Source: Bog-756 sp963835465 (GTDB lineage Bacteria; Actinomycetota; Acidimicrobiia; Acidimicrobiales; RAAP-2). Taken from it: a stretch of 64,000 bases of DNA. The stretch spans positions 62,001-126,000 of the forward strand of contig CAWIFR010000007.1 of the NCBI GenBank assembly GCA_963835465.1, read 5' to 3'. Below the pieces are notes generated by a model. It made no database searches, had not been told where the DNA came from, and saw only the letters and a list, made by a program, of their open reading frames with translations. The position numbers and the translations under genes are program-made. The first letter of the stretch is position 1; each line of letters starts with the position of its first letter. Below are positions 36,002 through 44,655 of the stretch, piece by piece.

Positions 36002-36640
36002 ATGGGACTGTTCAGCTCCATCATGGGCAAGACCAAGCCCGTGCAGGCCAACCTCGACGCCCTGTTCGCCCTGCCCTCCGCCTCCATCACGCTCCAGAGC
36101 GCGGCCGGCATGTCCTGCTCCGGCCACGCCGGTGTGTGCTTCAAGCCCCCGACCGGCCAGGGCTTCGAGGAGATGCAGGCCGAGGTGGTGTCGTTGCTGT
36201 CCATGGACGGTACCGGCGGCCTCCATCAGGAGAAGGACAGCTTCGGGTATCAGTGGCTCGTGGTCGAGGACACCGACATCGAGCAGTTGGTCACCCGGAT
36301 CCACCTGGTGAACTCCTCCCTGTCCGACTCGGGCTGGGGGCCCCAGCTGCTCTGCTCGGTGTTCGGCCTCGCCGACCTGCCCTCGGACGCCGGTACGGGC
36401 ACCGACGCCGAGTCGGCGGCCCTGGTGGAGACCACCGCCGGGCCCGGCAACCTGCTCCCGTCCACTGCGTACCTGGTCTACCTGTTCAAGCGGGGCACCT
36501 TCTACCCATTCGTGCCCGAGGGTCACGAGCGCCGGGACACCGAGCAGGAGCTGAAGTTGAAGAGCCTGGTGTCCGACGACCTCACCGTGGAGGCTGACCT
36601 GGACCGGTGGTTCCCCCTGTGGGACCTCCCCGTCGGGTGA
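36002..36640 (+). CDS. PspA-associated protein PspAB
   Basis: A 212-residue protein of the PspAB family, recognised by MGLFSSIMGKTKPVQANLDA, FKPPTGQGFEEMQAEV and KDSFGYQWLVVEDTDIEQLV. The C-terminal FVPEGHERRDTEQELKLKSL and DRWFPLWDLPVG are conserved. No catalytic residues or membrane segments are evident. The family occurs almost only with PspA or HtpX genes in actinobacteria, so it is a regulator or partner of the envelope stress response. It follows htpX by 82 bases on the same strand. Confidence 0.87.
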   Translation: MGLFSSIMGKTKPVQANLDALFALPSASITLQSAAGMSCSGHAGVCFKPPTGQGFEEMQAEVVSLLSMDGTGGLHQEKDSFGYQWLVVEDTDIEQLVTRIHLVNSSLSDSGWGPQLLCSVFGLADLPSDAGTGTDAESAALVETTAGPGNLLPSTAYLVYLFKRGTFYPFVPEGHERRDTEQELKLKSLVSDDLTVEADLDRWFPLWDLPVG

Positions 36641-36706
36641 CGGGCGCCCTTTCCGGCGCTGCCCGGGACACCCGGCCGTCCGCCCCCTCCCACTCAGACT
36701 GACTCC

Positions 36707-37081
36707 GTGGACCTGGTACTGCGCCCCGAGACCCTGTCGGTGTCCCGGCTGGGTGATGCGCAGGCCTGGCCTCCCACCCCCACCGACGGGTCGTTGTTCG
36801 TCACCGCCTCGTCGGATGATGAGCGGTCCCTGGTCTGCCGGTCCGACCTGGTCCCTGCCGGAGCCAGAGTCGAGCCCGGGTGGCGGGCCCTGACCGTGGC
36901 CGGTGTCCTCGACTTCGCCCTGGTCGGCGTGATGGCCGGCCTGACCGCACCCTTGGCCCGGACCGGCGTCAGCGTCTTCGTGCTCTCCACCTTCGACACC
37001 GACCATGTGCTGGTGCGGAGCGGTGATCTCCCGCAGGCCGTGGCCGCGCTGGCCGCGGCCGGCCACACGGTGATCAGCTGA
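36707..37081 (+). CDS. ACT-domain protein
   Basis: A 124-residue stand-alone protein with two ACT-like halves. The closing region ALTVAGVLDFALVGVMAGLT, followed by GVSVFVLSTFDTDHVLVRSG, is typical of the ACT_7/CASTOR-like group, which binds small ligands such as amino acids. The first half (LSVSRLGDAQAWPPTPTDGS) carries the signature of the same family. No catalytic domain is attached, so it probably senses an amino acid and signals through a partner that cannot be identified here. It converges with the pterin dehydratase gene. Confidence 0.8.
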   Translation: MDLVLRPETLSVSRLGDAQAWPPTPTDGSLFVTASSDDERSLVCRSDLVPAGARVEPGWRALTVAGVLDFALVGVMAGLTAPLARTGVSVFVLSTFDTDHVLVRSGDLPQAVAALAAAGHTVIS

Positions 37082-37133
37082 GCGGGTCCCACCCGCCGAT
37101 CGGGCGGTCGCCTGAGCCGTTCGGGCGCCGTCG

Positions 37134-37442
37134 TCAGCGTTCGGCCGGCGGGGGCTCGATCCGGTCCACCTGGCGGGCCAGGTCGAGGTCGAGCTGGGTG
37201 ATGCCTCCCGAGTCGTGGGTGGTGAGGGCCAGCGAGACGCGGTTGTAGCGGATGTCGATGTCGGGGTGGTGGTTGGCCTCCTCGGCCAGACGCCCCACCT
37301 CCCCCACGTAGGCCAGTGCCGAGACGAAGTCGGCGCAGGCCACCGTCTTGACCAGCTTTCCGGCGATCAGATGCCAGTCCGGCCCGTCGTCGGCGCCCAG
37401 CGCGGCGATGACCGCGCCCTCGGGCAGGACCGGCTGGGCCAC
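37134..37442 (-). CDS. 4a-hydroxytetrahydrobiopterin dehydratase (PCD/DCoH family)
   Basis: A 102-residue pterin carbinolamine dehydratase. The active-site signature is EEANHHPDIDIRYNRVSLAL with its two adjacent histidines, followed by THDSGGITQLDLDLA. It normally regenerates the pterin cofactor of aromatic amino acid hydroxylases. No such hydroxylase is encoded nearby. Its GTG start comes immediately after the TAG stop of the cytochrome P450 gene (37443-37445), with no gap, so the two must be expressed together. A role linked to the P450 product or to another pterin enzyme is possible. Confidence 0.9.
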   Translation of the reverse strand: MAQPVLPEGAVIAALGADDGPDWHLIAGKLVKTVACADFVSALAYVGEVGRLAEEANHHPDIDIRYNRVSLALTTHDSGGITQLDLDLARQVDRIEPPPAER

Positions 37443-38654
37443 CTACGCCACCGCCCCCACCCTGGCCGAGGGCGTGAAGACCACCGGCATGGCCTCGTAG
37501 CCCGACACGAAGTTGGCCGCCCGCGTGGGAAGGGGCCGGTCGTCGGCCAGGGCCAGGTCGGGCAGTCGGTCGAGCAGGCGCTCGAACATCACCGTGAGTT
37601 CCATGCGGGCCAGCCGGTTGCCCAGGCAGAAGTGCGAGCCGAAGCCGAAGGCCATGTGGTCGTTGGGGCTCCGGGTGATGTCGAACTCCTCGGGCCCGTC
37701 GAAGACGGCCTCGTCCCGGTTGGCCGCAGGGTACAGGAGGAGGAGCTTCTGCCCCTGACGGAGGGTCTCACCGTGGAGCTCGACGTCCCTCGTCACGGTG
37801 CGGGCCATGTTCTTGATAGGTGAGACCCACCGCAACATCTCCTCCACCGCCGCCGGTAGCAGTGAGCGGTCGGCCGAGAGGCTCTTCAGCTGGTCGGGGT
37901 GGCGGAGCAGTTCGTACATGCCCCCACTGATGACGTGCCTTGTGGTCTCGTCCCCACCGATCAGGATGAGAAGGGACTCGTAGATGATCGACGCCTCGTC
38001 CAGGCGACTGCCCCCGATCTCGGCGTGCACCAGCGTGCCGATGAGGTCCCCGGACTGGCTGTCGCGCCGTCGCTGATCGGCCACGGCCGTGATGTACTCG
38101 GCGTACTCCATGGCTGCCACCGCCGCCTTGTCCATGGCCCCGGGGTCGGGTGAGCCCAACGACTTCAGCATGTCGTCGGACCACCGCAGGAGCTCGTCAC
38201 GGTCCTCGGGCGCCACCCCGAGCATGTTGCCGATCACGATCATGGGTAGCGGAGCGGCGATCTCGTTCACGAAGTCGGCCGACCCTCGCTCGCACACTCG
38301 GTCGATGATGGCATCGCAGATGGTGCGGATGCCCGCCTCGCTCTCCTTGATGCGTTTGGGCGTGAACCCTTCGCTGACCAACCGTCGTCGTCGGACGTGC
38401 TCGGGGGCGTCGGTTTCGATCATCATCGGGAGCGGGAACCCGTCGGGTCGGATCCCTCCGGCGTTGGAGAACGTGTCGGGGTCCTTCGAGATCTCCCGGA
38501 CGTCGTGGTACCGGGTGATGCCCCAGACCCCGGAGGACTCGTCGAAGTAGGCCGGCGCGTGCTGGCGCATCCAGGCGAAGGCGGGGAAGGGATCGCCACC
38601 GTAGAAGGTGCCGTCGGCCAGGCCGATGGTCATTCCGGAGGGTGGTGTGGTCAT
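37443..38654 (-). CDS. cytochrome P450 (CYP125/142-like bacterial class I)
   Basis: A 403-residue soluble P450. MMIETDAPEHVRRRRLVSEG is the typical C-helix region. The I-helix oxygen-activation motif is LLILIGGDETTRHVISGG, and the ExxR motif is in GGMYELLRHP or EEMLRW. The haem-binding loop FGFGSHFCLGNRLAR has the axial Cys at about residue 351. Overall similarity is to steroid and terpene hydroxylases of actinobacteria. A ferredoxin gene is not adjacent. ATG 38654 has a good Shine-Dalgarno sequence (GGGGAGAG). Its promoter at 38745-38775 overlaps a palindromic operator, suggesting repression by a TetR-like regulator. Confidence 0.92.
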   Translation of the reverse strand: MTTPPSGMTIGLADGTFYGGDPFPAFAWMRQHAPAYFDESSGVWGITRYHDVREISKDPDTFSNAGGIRPDGFPLPMMIETDAPEHVRRRRLVSEGFTPKRIKESEAGIRTICDAIIDRVCERGSADFVNEIAAPLPMIVIGNMLGVAPEDRDELLRWSDDMLKSLGSPDPGAMDKAAVAAMEYAEYITAVADQRRRDSQSGDLIGTLVHAEIGGSRLDEASIIYESLLILIGGDETTRHVISGGMYELLRHPDQLKSLSADRSLLPAAVEEMLRWVSPIKNMARTVTRDVELHGETLRQGQKLLLLYPAANRDEAVFDGPEEFDITRSPNDHMAFGFGSHFCLGNRLARMELTVMFERLLDRLPDLALADDRPLPTRAANFVSGYEAMPVVFTPSARVGAVA

Positions 38655-38744
38655 GGCGCTCTCTCCCCGTGTCATGAGGCCGTCCGCTTCGCCCGACCGG
38701 TAGGTGCCTGCCGGTCCGCATCCGGGTGGCCCGGACCCTGCCGC

Positions 38745-38775
38745 AGTATAGGCCCACGATCTGACGAACCGTCAG
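38745..38775 (-). promoter_or_regulatory. P450 promoter with overlapping palindromic operator
   Basis: On the minus strand TATACT (38750-38745) is a near-consensus -10 element. TGACGG (38774-38769) lies 18 bases upstream and overlaps a perfect dyad, CTGACG-AAC-CGTCAG on the plus strand (38761-38775). The 5' leader would be about 85 bases. A repressor bound here would block RNA polymerase. Confidence 0.55.
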
Positions 38776-38834
38776 GTGGAGGGGCTCGGCGACCCGCCCA
38801 CGGTGCCGTCACGCCGTCGTCTAGGGCTTCCGGT

Positions 38835-40238
38835 CTAGGGGTGGGTCATCGACTCGGGGCGGACCGCCTCGTCGAACTGGTCCCCGGTGAGGTATCCCAG
38901 GGCCAACGCCGACTCGCGCAGGGTGCTGCCCTCCTTGTGGGCCTTCTTGGCCACCTCGGCGGCCTTGTCGTACCCGATCAGGGGGTTGAGCGCGGTGACC
39001 AGCATCAGCGAATTCTCGAGGTGCTGGCGAATGCGGTCCTCGTTCGGTTCGAGACCCTCCACGCAGAACTCGGTGAAGGCCAGCGAGGCCTCCGTCAGCA
39101 GGCGAACCGAGTGGAGGACGTTGTGGATGATGACCGGCTTGCACACGTTGAGCTCGAGGTTGCCCCGGGCCCCGGCCATGGCCACGGCGGCGTCGTTCCC
39201 GTAGACCTGGATGCACACCATGATCATGGCCTCGCTCTGGGTGGGGTTGACCTTGCCCGGCATGATGGAGGAGCCGGGCTCGTTCTCGGGCAGGTTGAGC
39301 TCGCCGAGTCCGCTCCGGGGTCCGGAGCCCAGCCAACGCAGGTCGTCGGCGATCTTGATCAGGGAGGCCGCCGTGGTGCGCAGCGTCCCGCTGGTCATGA
39401 CGAGGGCGTCGTGGGCGGCCAGGGCGGCGAACTTGTTGGGGGCGGTGACGAAGGGCAGCCCGGTCAGCTCGGCGATGGCCGAGGCCACCCTCGTTCCGAA
39501 CTCGGGGTGGGTGTTGAGGCCGGTTCCCACCGCCGTCCCGCCCGCAGCCAGCTCGTAGAGGTCGTCGAGGGTCAACTCGATGCGCCGGAGATCGGCGTCG
39601 AGCTGGGCCACGTAGCCGGAGAACTCCTGCCCCAGGGTGAGGGGCACGGCGTCCATCAGGTGGGTGCGGCCGATCTTGGTGATGCCGGCATACGCCTCGG
39701 CTTTGGCGCCCAGGGCGTTGCGCAGCGTGCGGATGGCGGGCACCAGCCGATGGGTGATCTCCTCCACGGCGGCGATGTGCATGGCCGTCGGGAAGGTGTC
39801 GTTGCTGGACTGGCTCATGTTGACGTCGTCGTTGGGATGGACCGGGTCCTTCGAGCCCAGCACGCCGCCGGCCAGCTCGATGGCCCGGTTGGCGATCACC
39901 TCATTGGCGTTCATGTTGGACTGGGTGCCGCTGCCGGTCTGCCACACGCTCAGGGGGAACTCGGCGTCGAGTTTGCCGTCCGACACTTCGCGGGCCGCGG
40001 CGATGATCAGGGCCGACTTCTCGGGGGTCATCTTGCCCAGGTCGGCGTTGACCTGGGCCGACGCCTCCTTCAGCACTCCGATGGCCCGGATCAGCGGCTT
40101 GGGCATCCGGTCGTCGCCGATGGGAAAGTGGTGGAGGGACCGGGCCGTCTGGGCCCCCCAGTACCGGTCGCTCGGTACCTCGATGGCCCCCATGCTGTCG
40201 GTCTCGGTGCGGGTCTCCGGGCCGGTCTCACTGGTCAT
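38835..40238 (-). CDS. fumC: fumarate hydratase class II
   Basis: A 467-residue iron-independent fumarase, interconverting fumarate and malate in the TCA cycle. The start SDRYWGAQTARSLHHFPIGD and the superfamily signature GSSIMPGKVNPTQSEAM (about residue 315) are diagnostic. The His of THLMDAVPLTLGQEFSGY and NMSQSSNDTFPTAMHI line the active site. Length and composition are normal. ATG 40238 follows GAAAGGA by seven bases. It is upstream of the P450 gene on the same strand but separated by 180 bases that hold the P450 promoter. Confidence 0.95.
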   Translation of the reverse strand: MTSETGPETRTETDSMGAIEVPSDRYWGAQTARSLHHFPIGDDRMPKPLIRAIGVLKEASAQVNADLGKMTPEKSALIIAAAREVSDGKLDAEFPLSVWQTGSGTQSNMNANEVIANRAIELAGGVLGSKDPVHPNDDVNMSQSSNDTFPTAMHIAAVEEITHRLVPAIRTLRNALGAKAEAYAGITKIGRTHLMDAVPLTLGQEFSGYVAQLDADLRRIELTLDDLYELAAGGTAVGTGLNTHPEFGTRVASAIAELTGLPFVTAPNKFAALAAHDALVMTSGTLRTTAASLIKIADDLRWLGSGPRSGLGELNLPENEPGSSIMPGKVNPTQSEAMIMVCIQVYGNDAAVAMAGARGNLELNVCKPVIIHNVLHSVRLLTEASLAFTEFCVEGLEPNEDRIRQHLENSLMLVTALNPLIGYDKAAEVAKKAHKEGSTLRESALALGYLTGDQFDEAVRPESMTHP

Positions 40239-40392
40239 GGCGGCGTCCTTTCGGTGATTCTGTCGATCAGGCTCCCCCAACGGTGCGCGCTGACCCTACC
40301 GTGCCCGTGGGTCCCGGGGTAGCAGGGCGGCGACGGGACGACGGGACGCCCAGCAGTCCATGGTGTCCCACCCGAAGGTCCGGTCCGGTTTG

Positions 40393-40845
40393 TCAGTCGC
40401 CGGCGGCCCGGCAGCTCGGGCACACGCCGACCAGGTCGAACTGATGGCCGGTGATCTCGTAGCCCTGCTCGTCGGCCACCGCCCGGGCCGCGTCGGCCAT
40501 GGCCCGCTCCAGGCGGGCCGACGGGGCTACATCCTCGACCTTCCCGCACCGCCCGCAGGCCAGGTGGTGGTGGTGACCGGCCAGCTCCTCGGCCAACTCG
40601 AACCTACCGTGGTCGTCCACCCCGGTGACCCGGCGAACCACCCCCACCTCAATGAGGGAGGTGATATTGCGGTAGGCACTGGACTGGGGCAGCTCGAGGT
40701 TTGAGGCCAGGATCTCGGGAATGGAGAGGGGGCGACCGGCCTCGGCCAGGGTGGCCACCAGGGCCTGACGCGCCACCGTGTAGCGCTGGTCGTGGCCGGC
40801 CAGCCTCCGGGCGACCTGCTCGTGGACCGAGGTGGTGGCGATCAT
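40393..40845 (-). CDS. zur: Fur-family metalloregulator, probably Zur
   Basis: A 150-residue Fur-family repressor. The winged helix includes RPLSIPEILASNLELPQSSA and YRNITSLIEVGVVRRV as recognition region. The metal-sensing region has HHHHLACGRCGKVEDV and CPSC at the end, the two CxxC pairs of the structural zinc site. It is the last gene of the zinc uptake operon, with its start overlapping the permease stop (ATGA), so it would repress its own operon with zinc bound. Zur is preferred over Fur or Nur because of this context; the sequence alone does not prove it. Confidence 0.85.
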   Translation of the reverse strand: MIATTSVHEQVARRLAGHDQRYTVARQALVATLAEAGRPLSIPEILASNLELPQSSAYRNITSLIEVGVVRRVTGVDDHGRFELAEELAGHHHHLACGRCGKVEDVAPSARLERAMADAARAVADEQGYEITGHQFDLVGVCPSCRAAGD

Positions 40846-41795
40846 CGGCCTGATAGTACGGCCTGGCCCGGTGTCCGACCGTCCGCCGGTCGGGGCCCCC
40901 GACCCCGGTTCAGCCTCCGCCCCAGCGGGCCGGAGGTGGCGGCGATGGCGCCCAGGTACGCGGCGGTGGCCACGGCCAGGATTCCGAAGCTGGGCGGCAC
41001 CCGGGGGGCCAGGTAGGAGACGGTGAGCCCCACCCACATCGAACCCACTGCGATACCCGCCGACAGCCACACGGCTACGAAGGGCCGCGCCGTCAGACGC
41101 TGGCTGGCCCCGGCCGGAGCGGCCACCAGGCCCAGCAGCAGCAGGGCGCCGACCGCCTGGGTGGCCACGCCGGCGGTGATCCCCAACAGGACGTAGAAGG
41201 CATAGCCCAGGGCCCGGACGGGCACTCCCCCGGCGGCGGCGACCTGTGGGTCGAGACTGGCGAAGACCAGAGGGCGCCCGACGAGCACGAATACGGCCAC
41301 CACGGCCAGGGCCACCGCCGAGTCGAGGGCGGCCTGGGACGAGGAGAGCCCGAGGATGGACCCGAACAAGACGTTCACGCCGGCGTTCGAGTTCACCCCC
41401 CCGGTGCCGCTCTGGGCGGTGGTGAAGATGGACAGGAACAGCGCGCCCAGACCAAGTACCCAAGCGAACACACTGCCGACCACGGCGTCGTCGGTTGCGG
41501 TCCGTCGGCCGAGCACGGCGAGGAGCACGGCGAAGGCCACACAGGCCCCGTAGAGCCCTGCCCGCAGGTCGATCCCGAAGGCCAGGGCGGCCAGGGCTCC
41601 GGTGAAAGCCACGTGCGAGAGGGCGTCGGCAGAGAACACCTGGCCGCGCAGAACCACCACGTAGCCGACGAGACCGGCGGCCAGAGCGATGCAAGTCCCG
41701 GCGACGAAGGCGGAGCGTAGGAACGGGTGATCGAGCATGTGGGTCAACCCGACAAATGGGTTCAGGGTAGCCACCACCGGGCCGGGGACCGTCAT
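40842..41795 (-). CDS. znuB: zinc/manganese ABC transporter permease (second)
   Basis: A 317-residue integral membrane permease of the ZnuB/MntB class with about eight helices. The conserved loop SADALSHVAFTGALAALAFG (near residue 58) and the cytoplasmic coupling region VRALGYAFYVLLGITAGVAT, then GALLLLGLVAAPAGASQRLT, are typical. The tail is Arg/Pro-rich. It overlaps the first permease start (ATGA at 41792-41795) and the regulator (ATGA at 40842-40845). Two different permeases suggest a heterodimeric channel. Confidence 0.9.
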   Translation of the reverse strand: MTVPGPVVATLNPFVGLTHMLDHPFLRSAFVAGTCIALAAGLVGYVVVLRGQVFSADALSHVAFTGALAALAFGIDLRAGLYGACVAFAVLLAVLGRRTATDDAVVGSVFAWVLGLGALFLSIFTTAQSGTGGVNSNAGVNVLFGSILGLSSSQAALDSAVALAVVAVFVLVGRPLVFASLDPQVAAAGGVPVRALGYAFYVLLGITAGVATQAVGALLLLGLVAAPAGASQRLTARPFVAVWLSAGIAVGSMWVGLTVSYLAPRVPPSFGILAVATAAYLGAIAATSGPLGRRLNRGRGPRPADGRTPGQAVLSGR

Positions 41796-42760
41796 GCGCC
41801 CACCGTCGCGCCCGGGGCCGGTCCGTGGAGCGGGCCACGGCTCCCGGCGGCTGGGCCGGGGGGCCGGGAGCCGAGCCACGAGACCAAGGTGCGTCCCCCG
41901 GCGGCGAGCACGTAGACGCCGAACCCGATGGTGGTGACGTAGAAGCCCACCGGATAGATCGAATAGAAGGCCGACAGCAGGGCCGCCCAGGTGACAGCGA
42001 CGGCCAGTGTCACGGTGAGCACCAGGCTGAGAAGCGGGCGGGCGGTGATCTGCTGGGCGGCGGCGGCCGGCATGACCAGGAGGGCGAAGACCAGCAGCGC
42101 GCCGGTGATCTGGCTGACCTCGGCGGCGGCGCACCCGAGGAGGAGCAGGAAGATCACCGACAGCGCCCGCACCGGGACCCCTCGGGCCTCGGCCACATCC
42201 GCATCCACCGTGGCGAAAAAGAGCGGACGGGCGACGGCGGCCAGGACGACCATGACGCCCCCGGCCACGAGGGCCAGGATCAGCACCTGGCTGTCGGAGA
42301 TCCCGAGGAAGGTTCCGAACAGCAGGCCGGTCAAGCTGTCGAGGAACCCCCCGTAGAGGCTCACGAACAGGACCCCGCACGCCAACGCGAAGGCCTGCAC
42401 CGTGCCGATTATTGCCGACTCCTCGCTGCGGGGCCGCCCCGAACTGGAGCGGGGCACCATGGCGATCACCAGTGCGGCCACGATGCTCCCGGCGAAGTAG
42501 CCGGCCGTGGCGCTGACGCCGAGCCAGATGGCCCCGGCCGCCCCGGGGAAGGACACCACGGCCAGGGTGTGCCCGGCGAAGCTCTGGCGCCGTAGCACCA
42601 TGAACCACCCGATGGCGCCGGCGACCACGGCCACGATGGTGCCGGCCCGATAGGCGTTGACCATGAAGTGGAGGTCCAACATCTGGTGCACGTCTCGCCC
42701 CACGTCCCAGGTCAGACCGCCGGTCGACGAGGTTCCCGCCGTCGCCACCATCGTGGACAT
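41792..42760 (-). CDS. zinc/manganese ABC transporter permease (first)
   Basis: A 322-residue ZnuB-like permease with about nine predicted helices. It shares the family segment SFAGHTLAVVSFPGAAGAIW with the second permease, and has VPVRALSVIFLLLLGCAAAE and GALLVFALLVMPAAAAQQIT in the coupling region. The C-terminal tail is Pro/Gly-rich and polar. The gene follows the ATPase gene with a one-base overlap. The two permeases together probably form the membrane channel for zinc import. Confidence 0.88.
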   Translation of the reverse strand: MSTMVATAGTSSTGGLTWDVGRDVHQMLDLHFMVNAYRAGTIVAVVAGAIGWFMVLRRQSFAGHTLAVVSFPGAAGAIWLGVSATAGYFAGSIVAALVIAMVPRSSSGRPRSEESAIIGTVQAFALACGVLFVSLYGGFLDSLTGLLFGTFLGISDSQVLILALVAGGVMVVLAAVARPLFFATVDADVAEARGVPVRALSVIFLLLLGCAAAEVSQITGALLVFALLVMPAAAAQQITARPLLSLVLTVTLAVAVTWAALLSAFYSIYPVGFYVTTIGFGVYVLAAGGRTLVSWLGSRPPGPAAGSRGPLHGPAPGATVGA

Positions 42761-43635
42761 CAGTGGGAGTGCCCGGTGTGTCGGTCGGCGTGGTGGGCGG
42801 GGGCCTCCGGGCTCCCCACCACCACCATCTGGCCGTCGGACGTCCGCAGTACTTCGATCGGCGTCCCGTACAGGCCGCTGAGGGTCTCGGAGGTGATGAC
42901 CTCGTCCGGCGGCCCGCTCACAGCACCGCCGCGGGCCACGTAGACCACCTCGTCGAGATAGGACACGATCGGGTTCACGTCGTGGGCTACGATCAGCACG
43001 CTGATGCCGAACGCCTGGCTGATCTCGGAGATCAGCGCGGCCACCGACGCCTGATTGGGTAGGTCCAGGCTGTCGAGGGGCTCGTCCAGCAGCAGCAGGC
43101 TGGGTCGGCGCACCAGAGCCTGGGCGATCAGGAGGCGCTGCTGCTCCCCTCCCGACAGCTGACCGATGGGGCGGTGGGCGTAGCCGGAGGCCCCGACCAG
43201 CTCAATGACCTCAGCCACCCGCTGGCGTCGTTCCCGGCCGCCGGCGAACAGGGTCGACCCCCCGGGCACGGGCAGCCCCCACCGGTCGCCGTCACTGCCC
43301 AGCCGGACCACATCGACCCCACGGATGCGGAGGTTGGGGTCGAAGCTGCGACGCTGGGGGAGATAACCGATCTGTCGGCCAGAGGCTCCCGGGGTTCGCC
43401 CGAGCACGGTGACCCGCCCCGCGGCCAGGGGCAGGATGCCCAGCACCACTTTGATGAGCGTCGATTTGCCGACGCCGTTGGGCCCCAGCACTGCCACAAA
43501 GGCGCCACGCTCAACGTCGAGGTTGACCTCGGACCACACCAGCCGGCCCCCCAGCCGGACGGCGGCGTCCTCGAAGAGGATGGCCGGGCCGTCGGGCCCC
43601 GAGGGGCCGGTGCCGGTGGCGGGACGGTCAGCCAT
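42760..43635 (-). CDS. znuC: zinc ABC transporter ATP-binding protein with His-rich tail
   Basis: A 291-residue ABC ATPase. Walker A is LGPNGVGKSTLIKV (about residue 50), the Q-loop is GYLPQRRSFDPNLRIRGV, the signature is QLSGGEQQRLLIAQAL, Walker B is LLLLDEPLDSLDLPNQ, and the switch His is in LIVAHDVNPIVSY. The last 20 residues contain six histidines (HHADRHTGHSH), common in ZnuC/TroB-like ATPases and able to bind zinc. It begins inside the end of the substrate-binding gene (8-base overlap), so the operon is translated as a chain. Confidence 0.92.
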   Translation of the reverse strand: MADRPATGTGPSGPDGPAILFEDAAVRLGGRLVWSEVNLDVERGAFVAVLGPNGVGKSTLIKVVLGILPLAAGRVTVLGRTPGASGRQIGYLPQRRSFDPNLRIRGVDVVRLGSDGDRWGLPVPGGSTLFAGGRERRQRVAEVIELVGASGYAHRPIGQLSGGEQQRLLIAQALVRRPSLLLLDEPLDSLDLPNQASVAALISEISQAFGISVLIVAHDVNPIVSYLDEVVYVARGGAVSGPPDEVITSETLSGLYGTPIEVLRTSDGQMVVVGSPEAPAHHADRHTGHSH

Positions 43636-44602
43636 GGGCTCGGGACAGTGCCGATTCGATGCTCAGCAGCTGCCGGGTCTGCCAGGCCTGGAAGGTGTCG
43701 TGGGCCGGTTGGAGGGTCTCGGTGATGGTGGCCAACGGTATGTGCTCGGTCCTCACCTCGCGGAGCTGCGCCTGGACGTCGGGAGTCACGTTCTGGCTGT
43801 TGTAGACGTAGAGCTTGATCCGGTGGTCTCGGATCTGGGTGTCGATGGTCTCCTTGTCGGCCACCGAGACGTCAGTGCCCTCACTGATGGCTTTCAGGAA
43901 GGTGGGTGGGGTAATCAGATCGAGGCCGAGCGACGGGGCCAGCATGGCGAAGATGGACTCCGACGCCCCCACCGGGGTGCCCGAGTACCTGGCGTGGATG
44001 CTGGCGATTGCCGCATCGTAGGGGGCCAGCGACACGGTTTCGAAGTGCTCCCGACGCGCCGCGAAGTAGGCGCGGTCGGTCGGATCGAGTCGCTGCAGAT
44101 CGGCCGTTATGGCCCCGATCACCGTGCGCACGTCAGCCGGGTTGTACCAGCGGTGCGGATTGGCACCGGCGGCCAGACCAAGGACCTCGCCCACGTTCAG
44201 GGTCAGGATCCCCGTCGAGTCGGCGGAGAGCAGCTTGTCGACCCAGGGGTCGTAGCCGATACCGTTCTCGACCGCCAGCTGTGAACCGGCCAGGACCCGG
44301 GCGTCGGCCGCCGTCGGCTCGTAGGCGTGCGGGTCGGTGTTGGGATTGGTGATGAGACTCACCACCCGGGCATGGGCGCCTCCCAGTTGGCCGACGATGC
44401 TTCCCCAGAAGTTCTCGGCCGCCACCACCTGGACCACCCGCCCGTTGGTGGTCACTCCGGTGACCGGGGTCGCACTGGTGCAGGCGGTCAAGGTGAGACC
44501 CGTCACCAACAGGACCGCAGCGAACCAGCGCCGCGGCCGATGGGCCGGTCGGCGGCCGGGGGCAGGGCCGGCGCCGCAGGACGGGGGGGACAGACGGGAC
44601 AT
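43628..44602 (-). CDS. znuA: zinc-binding lipoprotein of ABC transporter
   Basis: A 324-residue cluster A-I solute-binding protein. A basic, hydrophobic signal ends in the lipobox LTLTAC (Cys at about residue 42), so the mature protein is membrane-anchored outside the cell. The metal-ligand histidines are in ITNPNTDPHAYEPTAADARV and GANPHRWYNPADV. A later loop contains YNSQNVTPDVQAQLREVRTE. Unlike some ZnuA proteins it lacks a long His-rich loop. It is the first gene of the zinc operon, 54 bases downstream of a Zur-like box. Confidence 0.9.
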   Translation of the reverse strand: MSRLSPPSCGAGPAPGRRPAHRPRRWFAAVLLVTGLTLTACTSATPVTGVTTNGRVVQVVAAENFWGSIVGQLGGAHARVVSLITNPNTDPHAYEPTAADARVLAGSQLAVENGIGYDPWVDKLLSADSTGILTLNVGEVLGLAAGANPHRWYNPADVRTVIGAITADLQRLDPTDRAYFAARREHFETVSLAPYDAAIASIHARYSGTPVGASESIFAMLAPSLGLDLITPPTFLKAISEGTDVSVADKETIDTQIRDHRIKLYVYNSQNVTPDVQAQLREVRTEHIPLATITETLQPAHDTFQAWQTRQLLSIESALSRAHG

Positions 44603-44655
44603 CGGGGACTTTCGCTCGGTGGCACCTGGTGACAGCGCCGCTGCTGTGAAGCATA

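Noticed and set aside
38397..40322. A 641-codon plus-strand open frame.
   Set aside because: It lies opposite fumC and the start of the P450 gene, both unambiguous on the minus strand. The product is low-complexity.
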